64,000 nt of DNA from an uncultured Litoreibacter sp. Its GTDB lineage: Bacteria > Pseudomonadota > Alphaproteobacteria > Rhodobacterales > Rhodobacteraceae. Below the pieces are notes generated by a model. That model was not told the origin of the DNA, made no database searches, and was given only the letters and a program-made list of their open reading frames with translations. The number at the start of each line of letters is the position of its first letter. The first letter of the stretch is position 1. This document shows, piece by piece, positions 18,227-26,875 of this stretch. Location of the stretch: contig CANLOU010000001.1 in NCBI GenBank assembly GCA_947492995.1, forward strand, positions 815,001-879,000, written 5' to 3'. The position numbers and the translations under genes were made by a program.

Positions 18227-19012
18227 ATGACCAAAGCTCCACGTATTATTTCGGTGGCCAACCAAAAAGGCGGTGTGGGGAAGACGACGACGACCATCAA
18301 TCTTGGTGCGGCGTTGGCGGCAAGCGGGCTTAAAATTCTGCTGATTGACCTTGATCCGCAAGGAAATGCGTCCACTGGTTTGGGGATCGACCAAAAGGAC
18401 CGCAAGCTGTCGACTTACGATCTGATATTGAACGATGCCGATGTCGAAAACGTCGTGATTCCGACAAATGTGCCTGATCTATGGATTTCGCCAGCGACGA
18501 CTGATCTAAGCTCTGCTGATCTGGAACTGGTGTCCACCGCCAGGCGCGTCTTCTTGTTGAAAGACGCTTTGCGCAGCACTGCGGTTCAGGATCTTGGGTT
18601 CGACTACATTTTGATCGACTGCCCGCCGTCGCTGAACTTGCTGACGTTGAATGCGATGGTGGCGTCTGATTCAGTCCTGGTCCCTTTGCAGGCAGAGTTC
18701 TTTGCGCTTGAAGGGTTGTCCCAGCTTATGTTGTCGGTCCGCGAAATTCGCGAGACAGCGAACCCCAACTTGCGGTTGGAGGGCGTGGTCTTGACGATGT
18801 ATGACAAGCGCAACAACCTTTGCCATCAAGTTGAGATTGACGCACGTGAGAACCTGCAAGCCCTTGTTTTCAATACAATGATCCCCCGGAATGTGCGCCT
18901 CAGCGAAGCGCCGTCATATGGGATGCCGGTCATCAATTACGACCCGACGTCGCGTGGGGCGGTGGCGTATAAGGCGCTGGCGCGTGAGATCACCGAACGC
19001 AGGCTAAGTTAG
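18227..19012 (+). CDS. parA: Chromosome partitioning ATPase ParA
   Basis: A 261-residue deviant Walker ATPase that forms DNA-bound gradients and moves ParB-parS complexes to the cell poles. The deviant Walker A is NQKGGVGKTTTTINLG at about residues 11-26, followed by LIDLDPQGNASTGLG and YILIDCPPSLNLLTLNA. The start is 4 bases after the rsmG stop and the stop is 12 bases before parB, so rsmG-parA-parB is one unit. Confidence 0.97.
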   Translation: MTKAPRIISVANQKGGVGKTTTTINLGAALAASGLKILLIDLDPQGNASTGLGIDQKDRKLSTYDLILNDADVENVVIPTNVPDLWISPATTDLSSADLELVSTARRVFLLKDALRSTAVQDLGFDYILIDCPPSLNLLTLNAMVASDSVLVPLQAEFFALEGLSQLMLSVREIRETANPNLRLEGVVLTMYDKRNNLCHQVEIDARENLQALVFNTMIPRNVRLSEAPSYGMPVINYDPTSRGAVAYKALAREITERRLS

Positions 19013-19024
19013 AGGAGAGGCGTC

Positions 19025-19918
19025 ATGGCTGACAAAAAAGAGAAACGTGGCCTTGGGCGGGGCCTTTCTGCATTGATGGCCGATGTTGAGCTAGACTCGC
19101 AGGCCCCGGCGACCTCCCGCACGGGTGCGGAGATGATGCGGATCGATAAGATCCGCGCGAATTCCAAACAGCCGCGGAAAGATTTTGACGAGGGGGAACT
19201 AAAGGAACTGGCAGAATCCATCGCCTCCAAAGGGGTGATTCAGCCTTTGATCGTGCGGGCCGATCCTGATTTCGATGGGTCTTACCAGATCGTTGCAGGC
19301 GAACGCCGTTGGCGGGCGTCCCAGATGGCCCGGTTACACGAAGTGCCTGTTGTTATTCGGGACTTCAGCGATCAGGACGTTCTTGAGATTGCGATTATCG
19401 AGAACATTCAGCGCGCCGATTTGAATGCTGTCGAAGAAGCGATGGGCTATCGCAGCCTGCAAGAGCAGTACGGGCATACGCAGGAACAGCTGTCGTCCGC
19501 TTTGGGCAAAAGCCGAAGCCATATTGCGAACCTGATGCGGCTGTTAAACTTGCCGGATGATGTGTTGACCTGGCTGCGCGAAGACAAGCTGAGCGCCGGA
19601 CACGCGCGGGCTTTGATTACTGCCGAAGACCCGACATCGCTAGCGCGGGTGGTTATTGCCAAAGGCCTTTCTGTTCGTGAGACCGAGAAATTGGCGAAAA
19701 ACGGCTCTAAACCAGCGCAAAAGTCAAAAACGTCTGATAAAGCTGAGAAAGATGCCGATACACGCGCCTTGGAAAACGATCTGGCAGCCGCACTGGGCAT
19801 GAAGGTGGCGATTGACCATTCTGCTGGCGGTGAAGCGGGTAAGCTGACTGTCAGCTACACGTCTTTCGAGCAGCTGGACGAAATTTGCCGGAAGCTGTCA
19901 AAGACAAAGACGGGTTAG
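19025..19918 (+). CDS. parB: Chromosome partitioning protein ParB
   Basis: A 297-residue CTP-dependent clamp that loads at parS and spreads along DNA. The N-terminal RGLGRGLSALMAD segment contacts ParA. The ParB/Srx domain has KQPRKDFD, IQPLIVR, AGERRWRASQMA and EIAIIENIQRADLNA. The central helix-turn-helix (ALGKSRSHIANLMRLLNLP) reads parS, and the C-terminal domain dimerises. Its stop overlaps the stop of the convergent hemW by 4 bases. Confidence 0.97.
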   Translation: MADKKEKRGLGRGLSALMADVELDSQAPATSRTGAEMMRIDKIRANSKQPRKDFDEGELKELAESIASKGVIQPLIVRADPDFDGSYQIVAGERRWRASQMARLHEVPVVIRDFSDQDVLEIAIIENIQRADLNAVEEAMGYRSLQEQYGHTQEQLSSALGKSRSHIANLMRLLNLPDDVLTWLREDKLSAGHARALITAEDPTSLARVVIAKGLSVRETEKLAKNGSKPAQKSKTSDKAEKDADTRALENDLAAALGMKVAIDHSAGGEAGKLTVSYTSFEQLDEICRKLSKTKTG

Positions 19919-21072
19919 ACCAGCAATTCCTTGAGGATTGCATTCAGCAGCACGCGTTTGTCGGCTGGAACGGAAATGTGGGAGTCCGACCTGACAAGCA
20001 GGTTCATTTCCTCTAACTTATTGATATTATTAGTAATATCAGACATCAGACGGCCTGAAAGACGCTGTAGATCAGTGCCCTCCGCGGTTCTGAGCGACAT
20101 CATCACATATTCGGTCTCGACCTCATCGGCAGAAACCCTTGATTGACTGGCCTGCCCGGTTCCGGTGTCTTCAACCGATTTCAGCCAGATAGACGGGGCC
20201 AAGGGCGTTTCTGTCGCATAGCGCGTGCCGTTAATGGTTAATCGACCATGTGCCCCGGGCCCGATGCCGAGGTAGTCGCCGCCGCGCCAGTAGATCAGGT
20301 TATGGCGGGACTCTTCGCCCGCTTTGGCGTGATTGGACACCTCGTAGGCTGGCAGGCCTGCAGCCGTCATCGTGGATTGAGTGAGCTCGAACATATCGGC
20401 GGAGATGTCTTCATCCGGCAGGTCACACAACTTTCCAGCTTTGAGGCGGTCGCCGAAGGCGGTGCCGTCTTCAATGGTTAATTGGTAAAGCGACATATGC
20501 GCCGTGCCGTAGGACAACGCCTTGGTTAATTCGGCCTCCCAATCGGCGAGAGATTGGTTCTGGCGGGCGTAGATCAGGTCGAAACTGACGCGGTCGAATG
20601 TTGATTGCGCGATGTCTAATGCGGCTTTGGCCTCGCCAGCGGAATGAAGGCGACCGAGGGCTTTGAGGTCCGTGTCATTCAGGGCCTGAATTCCAAGCGA
20701 TACCCGGTCGACCCCTGCTGCGCGGTAGGCTTGAAAACGTGTAGCTTCGACCGAGGATGGATTGGCTTCCATCGTGACTTCGAAGTCGTTGGCGACATTC
20801 CAGTTGGCGCGGATGCGGTCCATGATTTGGTCGACGGTGCGTGGGTCCATCAGGCTAGGTGTGCCACCACCAAAGAAAACGGTGCCCAGGATGCGGTCAG
20901 ATGTGTCAGCTGCGACGCGGTCCAGTTCGGACAGGTAGGCGCGCGCCCAGCGGTCTTGGTCAATGGATTTGACGACGTGGCTGTTGAAGTCGCAATAGGG
21001 GCACTTCGCCTGGCAGAACGGCCAGTGGATGTAGAGGCCGAAGCCGCCTACCCGCCACGGTTCAGCGTTCAA
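19915..21072 (-). CDS. hemW: Radical SAM heme chaperone HemW (HemN-like)
   Basis: A 385-residue radical SAM protein that binds heme and the 4Fe-4S cluster. The N-terminal [19 protein letters not shown] contains the CxxxCxxC cluster motif, and [13 protein letters not shown] and [13 protein letters not shown] are radical-SAM core motifs. The HemN C-terminal domain ends the protein. Because HemN's extra N-terminal residues are absent, HemW rather than coproporphyrinogen oxidase is favoured. I choose TTG at 21072, which gives the usual length and overlaps the rdgB stop by 11 bases. The frame stays open further into rdgB, but that part is unlike any HemW. Confidence 0.88.
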   Translation of the reverse strand: MNAEPWRVGGFGLYIHWPFCQAKCPYCDFNSHVVKSIDQDRWARAYLSELDRVAADTSDRILGTVFFGGGTPSLMDPRTVDQIMDRIRANWNVANDFEVTMEANPSSVEATRFQAYRAAGVDRVSLGIQALNDTDLKALGRLHSAGEAKAALDIAQSTFDRVSFDLIYARQNQSLADWEAELTKALSYGTAHMSLYQLTIEDGTAFGDRLKAGKLCDLPDEDISADMFELTQSTMTAAGLPAYEVSNHAKAGEESRHNLIYWRGGDYLGIGPGAHGRLTINGTRYATETPLAPSIWLKSVEDTGTGQASQSRVSADEVETEYVMMSLRTAEGTDLQRLSGRLMSDITNNINKLEEMNLLVRSDSHISVPADKRVLLNAILKELLV

Positions 21073-21670
21073 AGGCCGCGACCAGTTTTGCGAAAGCGTC
21101 GGCGCGGTGGGAGATGCGGTTTTTCTCCTCCCAGCCCATCTCGCCGAAGGTGATGTCGTAGCCCATGGGTTGGAACATCGGGTCGTAGCCGTGCCCGTCC
21201 ACGCCGCGCATTGGCCAGACCAATGTGCCTTCAACTTTGCCTTCGAAGACCTCGTCATGACCGTCCGGCCACGCCAAAACGAGCGTGGCTTTGAACCGCC
21301 CCGTGCGTGGGTGAGGCGCGTTGACTGCTTCCATCTCGTTATGGGTGCGGGTCATGGCCATGACGAAATCGCGGCCATTTTCGGTCTCTGCCCAATCGGC
21401 AGTGTAAACGCCAGGTGCGCCGTTCAATGCGTCGACCTCGATGCCGCTGTCATCGGACAAAGCAGGCAGGCCCGTGGCCTTCGCCGCGGCATGTGCCTTG
21501 ATCCGCGCGTTGCCGACAAAGGTGGTTTCGGTTTCTTCCGGTTCCGGCAGGTCGTGTTCTGCAGCACCAGTCACCGTGATCCCTAAGGGCTTGAAAAGAT
21601 GTACCATCTCTTCAAGTTTGCCGGCGTTATGCGTGGCAATGAGCAGGGTATTGCCGGTGAATTTGCGCAT
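21062..21670 (-). CDS. rdgB: Non-canonical purine NTP pyrophosphatase (ITPase/RdgB)
   Basis: A 202-residue Ham1/RdgB enzyme that hydrolyses ITP, dITP and XTP to monophosphates and so keeps deaminated purines out of nucleic acids. Family motifs are [14 protein letters not shown] at the N-terminus, [35 protein letters not shown] and [10 protein letters not shown], with the expected lysine and acidic metal ligands. The ATG shares one base with the rph stop (TAATG-type junction). The operon order is rph-rdgB-hemW. Confidence 0.96.
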   Translation of the reverse strand: MRKFTGNTLLIATHNAGKLEEMVHLFKPLGITVTGAAEHDLPEPEETETTFVGNARIKAHAAAKATGLPALSDDSGIEVDALNGAPGVYTADWAETENGRDFVMAMTRTHNEMEAVNAPHPRTGRFKATLVLAWPDGHDEVFEGKVEGTLVWPMRGVDGHGYDPMFQPMGYDITFGEMGWEEKNRISHRADAFAKLVAAFER

Positions 21671-22380
21671 TACGTGGTTGCCGCTTTCTGTGCTGCGACC
21701 AGTTCGGACACGCCTTTTTCGGCGAGGTCCATCAGCGTGTTGAATTCATCACGGGAGAAGGTCGCGCCCTCGGCAGAGCCCTGAATTTCGACCAAGCCTG
21801 CGCTGCCGGTCATGACGAAATTCGCGTCAGTGCCGGCGTCGCTGTCTTCGATGTAATCAAGGTCCAGCACCGGCTGGCCTGCGTAGATGCCGCAGCTGAC
21901 AGCGGCGACGTGATCGGTCAGCGGATCGTCTTTGATGTCGCCCGCCTTCATCAACGCATTCACCGCAAGACGTAGAGCAACCCAGCCGCCAGTGATCGAC
22001 GCGCAGCGGGTGCCGCCATCGGCTTGGATGACGTCGCAGTCGATGCTGATCTGACGCTCGCCCATGGCGACGCGGTCAACGCCTGCACGAAGCGACCGAC
22101 CGATGAGACGCTGAATTTCCTGAGTGCGACCGGACTGACCGTTCTTGGCCTCGCGGCGCATTCGTGTGTGGGTGGCGCGGGGCAGCATGCCGTATTCGGC
22201 GGTGACCCAACCAAGGCCGGAATTGCGCAGAAACGGCGGCACGCGGTCTTCGACCGTGGCGGTACACAACACGTGGGTTTCGCCGCATTTAATCATGCAG
22301 GAGCCTTCCGCGTATTTGGTCACATTGGTTTCAATTGTGATGTCGCGCATGGCGTCGAGGGCACGGCCTGAGGGTCTCAT
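21670..22380 (-). CDS. rph: Ribonuclease PH
   Basis: A 236-residue phosphorolytic 3'-5' exoribonuclease that trims tRNA precursors. It starts [14 protein letters not shown] (ATG at 22378-22380 with AGGAG 6 bases upstream; a longer reading from 22395 is less likely). It contains [31 protein letters not shown] and [16 protein letters not shown], followed by [18 protein letters not shown] with the phosphate-binding and metal residues. It diverges from hrcA across 111 bases. Confidence 0.96.
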   Translation of the reverse strand: MRPSGRALDAMRDITIETNVTKYAEGSCMIKCGETHVLCTATVEDRVPPFLRNSGLGWVTAEYGMLPRATHTRMRREAKNGQSGRTQEIQRLIGRSLRAGVDRVAMGERQISIDCDVIQADGGTRCASITGGWVALRLAVNALMKAGDIKDDPLTDHVAAVSCGIYAGQPVLDLDYIEDSDAGTDANFVMTGSAGLVEIQGSAEGATFSRDEFNTLMDLAEKGVSELVAAQKAATT

Positions 22381-22433
22381 GGGAACTCCTGTCAAAATGG
22401 GTTGAGCCAGCTTTACGCCCGGGCCCGTTTGGG

Positions 22434-22461
22434 TTGCAAGCAGGTTTGACGTCTCTTAGGT
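22434..22461 (+). promoter_or_regulatory. Possible RpoH-like promoter for hrcA-grpE
   Basis: GTTG (22433-22436) and CTTAGGT (22455-22461) with an 18-base spacer resemble the sigma-32 pattern. The -10 match is only partial. No CIRCE inverted repeat (TTAGCACTC-N9-GAGTGCTAA) is visible in the divergent interval. Confidence 0.3.
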
Positions 22462-22491
22462 TTGTGTGTCGCTGGAATCGGGCCTGATGTG

Positions 22492-23547
22492 ATGGACAAC
22501 GCCAACCTTTTGAACGAGATGACCGACCGCTCGCGCGAGGTGTTTCAACGCATTGTTGAAGGGTATCTTGTGTCTGGTTCCCCCGTCGGGTCGCGGTCTT
22601 TGACCCGCGAGATGAGCGAGAAGGTCAGCGCCGCCACCATCCGTAACGTGATGCAGGATCTGGAATTCATGGGGCTGCTCGGCAGCCCGCATGTGTCGGC
22701 GGGGCGTATTCCCACGCAACAGGGTCTGCGGATGTTTGTGGATGGGATGCTTGAGGTCAGCGATCTGAACGACGCGGACCGGACCAGGATCGAATCTACT
22801 GTGGGTGTTGGGCAGCCGGATGTGGGTGCCATGTTGGACCATGTTGGAAGCGCTTTATCGGGTCTAACACAGGGCGCAAGCCTTGTTCTGGCACCGAAAC
22901 ACGAAGCGCCCATCAAGCATGTGGAATTTGTCAGCCTTGCGCCGGATCGCGCCTTGGTGGTGCTGGTCTTTGCGGACGGGCATGTCGAAAACCGGGTGTT
23001 CACGCCGCCGATGGGGCAAACGCCATCATCCATGCGGGAGGCGGCGAACTTCCTTAACGCGATGGCGGCAGGGTTAACCATTTCCGAGCTACAGGCGCGG
23101 ATCAGCGCAGAGATCAAGCTGCGGCGGCAGGAACTGGACACGTTGGCCTCTAATATGGTCGAGGCTGGATTGGCCGTTTGGGAAAACGAAGGCGACAGCA
23201 ACGAACGGTTGATCGTGCGGGGGCGTTCGAACCTGCTGAGCGAAGAAGACAGTGAAGGTTTGGATCGCATTCGTACCCTGTTTGACGACCTGGAACGCAA
23301 GCGGGACATCGCCGAATTCCTTGAATTGGCCGAGGACGGTGAAGGTGTGCGCATTTTTATTGGCTCAGAGAACAAACTCTTCTCACTTTCGGGTTCCTCT
23401 TTGGTTGTAAGTCCTTATATGAACGCTGACCGCAAGGTGATCGGCGCTGTCGGCGTGATTGGCCCGACGCGGTTGAACTACGGGCGGATTGTGCCGATCG
23501 TGGATTACACCGCAAAGCTGATCGGCAAGATGATTTCGGATGGTTAA
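22492..23547 (+). CDS. hrcA: Heat-inducible transcription repressor HrcA
   Basis: A 351-residue repressor that binds CIRCE operators upstream of groE and related operons and is kept active by GroEL. The N-terminal winged helix has REVFQRIVEGYLVSGSPVGS, VSAATIRNVMQDLEFMGLL and PHVSAGRIPTQQGLRMFVD. The C-terminal region has the family ending RLNYGRIVPIVDYTAKLIG. The ATG at 22492 is preferred; a GTG directly before it is possible. grpE follows 9 bases after the stop. Confidence 0.95.
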   Translation: MDNANLLNEMTDRSREVFQRIVEGYLVSGSPVGSRSLTREMSEKVSAATIRNVMQDLEFMGLLGSPHVSAGRIPTQQGLRMFVDGMLEVSDLNDADRTRIESTVGVGQPDVGAMLDHVGSALSGLTQGASLVLAPKHEAPIKHVEFVSLAPDRALVVLVFADGHVENRVFTPPMGQTPSSMREAANFLNAMAAGLTISELQARISAEIKLRRQELDTLASNMVEAGLAVWENEGDSNERLIVRGRSNLLSEEDSEGLDRIRTLFDDLERKRDIAEFLELAEDGEGVRIFIGSENKLFSLSGSSLVVSPYMNADRKVIGAVGVIGPTRLNYGRIVPIVDYTAKLIGKMISDG

Positions 23548-23556
23548 GGGCCGGAC

Positions 23557-24111
23557 ATGAGTGACATGAGAGACGAAGAAGAATTTTTGGAAGACCCTTT
23601 GGAGGCGTATGCCGAGGAAGAGGTCGATATTATCGCGGAAGAAGCGGACGAGCTGGAAGAGCTGCGTGCCGAGAACAAAGAGCTGAAAGATCGCCTTTTG
23701 CGCGCCATGGCGGATGCAGAGAATATCCGCAAACGTGGTGAACGCGATCGCCGTGAGGCGGAGCAATATGGCGGGTCGAAACTCGCGCGCGACCTGATGC
23801 CAGTCTATGACAACCTGAAGCGCGCTTTGGATTCTGCTGATGAAGCGCAACGCGAGGCCGCCAAGGGCGTTTTTGACGGTGTTGAACTTACTTTGCGGGA
23901 ATTGATTTCTGTCTTCGGCAAGCACAGAATCGACCCTATTGTGCCTCAAGTTGGCGACAAATTTGACCCGCAGTTCCATCAGGCGATGTTTGAAGCACCT
24001 TTGCCGGATACCAAGGCGGGCGACATCATTCAGGTGATGACAGAAGGCTTTATGTTGCATGATCGGCTGCTGCGCGCGGCGCAGGTTGGGGTGTCATCCA
24101 CCCCGGCTTAG
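23557..24111 (+). CDS. grpE: Nucleotide exchange factor GrpE
   Basis: A 184-residue DnaK co-chaperone that releases ADP. A long acidic and coiled-coil N-terminal half (ELEELRAENKELKDRLLRAM) continues into AENIRKRGERDRREAEQYG. The C-terminal beta-wing has GDKFDPQFHQAMFEAPLP and VMTEGFMLHDRLLRAAQVGV. It forms a unit with hrcA. The last 18 bases overlap the end of the convergent mutS gene. Confidence 0.96.
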   Translation: MSDMRDEEEFLEDPLEAYAEEEVDIIAEEADELEELRAENKELKDRLLRAMADAENIRKRGERDRREAEQYGGSKLARDLMPVYDNLKRALDSADEAQREAAKGVFDGVELTLRELISVFGKHRIDPIVPQVGDKFDPQFHQAMFEAPLPDTKAGDIIQVMTEGFMLHDRLLRAAQVGVSSTPA

Positions 24112-26748
24112 GTCTTTCAACTCATAAAGAAGCTGTAAGGCTTCGCGTGGTGTCAGCTCGTCGGGAAGAATATCTTCCAAGCGTGCATCAACCTGCGAAG
24201 CCTTTTCTTTTTGCGGCGCCGGTGTCGGCGTGGCAGAGAATAGCGGCAGGTCGTCAATCAATGCTTTGGGGTTCGCGGCGCCTTCTCTTTCGCCTTTTTC
24301 CAGCGCGTCGAGAACAATTCTAGCGCGTTCGACCACGGCTTCAGGCAGTCCGGCGAGCTTCGCGACCTGTACCCCATATGACCGGTCGGCGGCCCCTTTG
24401 CGGACCTCGTGCAGGAAGATCACGTCGCCTTCCCATTCCTTAACGGCGACGGTGGCGCAATCGACCCCATCAAGTTTGGACGCCAGCGCGGTCAGCTCGT
24501 GGTAATGCGTCGCGAACAGCGCGCGGCAGGTGTTGACGTCGTGCAGATGCTCCATCGTGGCCCAAGCGATGGACAGGCCGTCATAGGTTGCGGTGCCGCG
24601 GCCGATCTCATCCAGGATCACCAAGGCGCGGTCGTCTGCCTGGTTTAGAATGGCTGCGGTTTCGACCATTTCGACCATGAAAGTGGACCGGCCCCGCGCC
24701 AAATCATCGGACGCGCCGACGCGGCTGAACAGCTGTGAGACCATGCCGATATGAGCGTAGGACGCGGGCACATAAGACCCTATTTGGGCCAAAAGAGCCA
24801 CAATTGCGTTCTGGCGCAGGAAGGTCGACTTACCCGCCATGTTGGGGCCGGTGAGCAGCCAGATGTTGGCGTTCTTGTCCTCGGCCGACAAGTCGCAGGA
24901 GTTGGCAATGAAGGGCGCACCGGACTGGGCCTTAAGTGCGCGTTCCACCACGGGATGGCGCGCGTCTTTGACGTCAAAGGCGCGGCTTTCGTCGATGATG
25001 GGCTTGGTCCAGTTTTCCGAGACCGCCAGATCGGCGAGGGCTGCCGCGAGGTCGATCTCTGACAAAGCATCTGACGCTTGGGTTAACGCAGGCGCGACAT
25101 CGTTAATGGATTGGCGCAGCTCTTCGAAAATGCGTTTCTCGATTTCGATAGCGCGGCCACCGGCGTTCAGGATCTTGGTTTCAAGCTCGCTTAGCTCAAC
25201 CGTGGTGAAACGCACTTGATTGGCTGTGGTCTGCCGGTGAATGAATTTTTCGGACAGAGGCTCTGACAGCATCTTTTCCGCATGCGTGGCGGTGGTTTCG
25301 ATAAAATAGCCAAGGACGTTGTTGTGCTTGATCTTGAGCGCGGTGATTTCCGTGATGGCGGAGTATTCCGCCTGCATCTCGGCGATGACCTTGCGCCCTT
25401 CGTCCCGTAGCTTGCGCACCTCGTCCAGTTCTTCGTCATATTCAGCGGCCACGAAGCCACCGTCGCGGGCAAGAAGGGGCGGTTCTGCGACCAGGGCATT
25501 GCTGAGCAAATTGAGCAATTGGTCATGACCAATGAGGTCTTTGGCACGATCCGAAATTGTGTCAGGAAGATCGAACTTGCCCAGGAGATCATTCAAAAAC
25601 AGACACTGTTCCAGCGCATTTCTGATAGATTTCAGATCCCGAGGGCCTGCGCGATCCAGCGAAATTCGGGACAAGGCGCGGTCCATATCGGGCGTCTTGC
25701 GTAGCGCTTCGCGGGTATCGGTGCGTGCAGTGGGGGTTTCAAAAAAGAAATCAACTGCGCCAAGCCGGGTGTCCAATGTGGGCGCATGGGTAGACGGGCT
25801 GGCAATGCGGCGATCCAGCAAACGGCTACCGGCGGCAGTCATCGTGCGGTCGATGGTGGACATCAGCGATCCATCGCGGCCGCCTGCCAAAGAGTGGGTT
25901 AATTCCAGATTCCGCCGCGTAGCAGCGTCGATCTGCATAACGCGGTTTGTCTCTTCCCGGATGGGCGGGTTGAGGCGCGGCATCCGGCCTTTTTGCGTGA
26001 TTTCAAGATAGTCGAAAATCGCGCCCATGGCGGACAGCTCGGCCCTAGTGAATTGGCCAAACGCGTCAAGTGAGCCGACGCCGTAGAAACCCAGTAGCCG
26101 CTTCTCGGCAGATGTGCTGTCGAAACTGGCACCGCTTAGAGGAATAGCGGCAATTCCGGTCTCAGTGATTTGTTCATCTAGGTTATCAAAGCTGGCATCC
26201 GTTAACAGTAATTCACGCGGCGCGAGGCGCGCCAAGTCGGGGCCAAGACGGACCAGAGGGCAAGGTGTCACACGAAAAGTGCCGGTGGATATGTCGACCC
26301 AGGCAAGCGCGCAATCACCACGAATTTCGGCGAAGGCGGCGAGGAAATTGTTGCGCCGAGCATCAAGCAATGTGTCTTCGGTCAGTGTGCCGGGGGTGAC
26401 CAATCGAACCACGCCGCGTTTGACGACGGATTTCGAGCCGCGCTTCTTTGCCTCTGCCGGGTTTTCCATCTGCTCGCACACGGCGACGCGAAAACCTTTG
26501 CGGATCAGGGACAGAAGGTAGTTCTCGGATGAATGGGCGGGCACCCCGCACATGGGGATGTCTTGGCCAAGATGTTTACCACGTTTCGTTAACGCAATGT
26601 CCAGTGCTTCTGCGGCGGCGACAGCGTCGTCAAAGAACATCTCGTAGAAATCGCCCATGCGATAGAACAGCAGGGCGTCTGGATACTCGGCTTTTATCTC
26701 CAGAAATTGCGCCATCATGGGCGTGACTGATGCGTTGGCAGTGGTCAC
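24094..26748 (-). CDS. mutS: DNA mismatch repair protein MutS
   Basis: An 884-residue mismatch recognition ATPase. Domain I starts TPMMAQFLEIKAEYPDALLF and has the mismatch-reading FYEMFFDDA motif (Phe-x-Glu). The connector, lever and clamp domains are normal. The C-terminal ATPase has Walker A GPNMAGKST and Walker B ALVILDEIGRGTATYDGLS, with ATHYHELT. I choose GTG at 26748, which gives a family-like length; the frame is open for 50 more codons upstream, but that part overlaps the divergent maeB promoter region. The end overlaps grpE by 18 bases. Confidence 0.95.
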   Translation of the reverse strand: MTTANASVTPMMAQFLEIKAEYPDALLFYRMGDFYEMFFDDAVAAAEALDIALTKRGKHLGQDIPMCGVPAHSSENYLLSLIRKGFRVAVCEQMENPAEAKKRGSKSVVKRGVVRLVTPGTLTEDTLLDARRNNFLAAFAEIRGDCALAWVDISTGTFRVTPCPLVRLGPDLARLAPRELLLTDASFDNLDEQITETGIAAIPLSGASFDSTSAEKRLLGFYGVGSLDAFGQFTRAELSAMGAIFDYLEITQKGRMPRLNPPIREETNRVMQIDAATRRNLELTHSLAGGRDGSLMSTIDRTMTAAGSRLLDRRIASPSTHAPTLDTRLGAVDFFFETPTARTDTREALRKTPDMDRALSRISLDRAGPRDLKSIRNALEQCLFLNDLLGKFDLPDTISDRAKDLIGHDQLLNLLSNALVAEPPLLARDGGFVAAEYDEELDEVRKLRDEGRKVIAEMQAEYSAITEITALKIKHNNVLGYFIETTATHAEKMLSEPLSEKFIHRQTTANQVRFTTVELSELETKILNAGGRAIEIEKRIFEELRQSINDVAPALTQASDALSEIDLAAALADLAVSENWTKPIIDESRAFDVKDARHPVVERALKAQSGAPFIANSCDLSAEDKNANIWLLTGPNMAGKSTFLRQNAIVALLAQIGSYVPASYAHIGMVSQLFSRVGASDDLARGRSTFMVEMVETAAILNQADDRALVILDEIGRGTATYDGLSIAWATMEHLHDVNTCRALFATHYHELTALASKLDGVDCATVAVKEWEGDVIFLHEVRKGAADRSYGVQVAKLAGLPEAVVERARIVLDALEKGEREGAANPKALIDDLPLFSATPTPAPQKEKASQVDARLEDILPDELTPREALQLLYELKDLSRGG

Positions 26749-26875
26749 GAAAACCCCCCTGTCTCGTGCGTTGGCAGACTCTACTAACCGTGCGGGGTGG
26801 GCGAAAGGCCGAATTGGTTGTCTGAGGGCTATCGCGGCGTTAACACTGTTGGCTGGCCCAACAGGAATTTTAACC

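Noticed and set aside
21073-21258. Upstream extension of hemW into rdgB
   Set aside because: The added residues are Trp/Ser/Thr/Arg-rich and unlike HemW; rdgB is clearly coded there in another frame.
22381-22491. CIRCE operator upstream of hrcA
   Set aside because: No TTAGCACTC-N9-GAGTGCTAA inverted repeat or near match is present in the interval.
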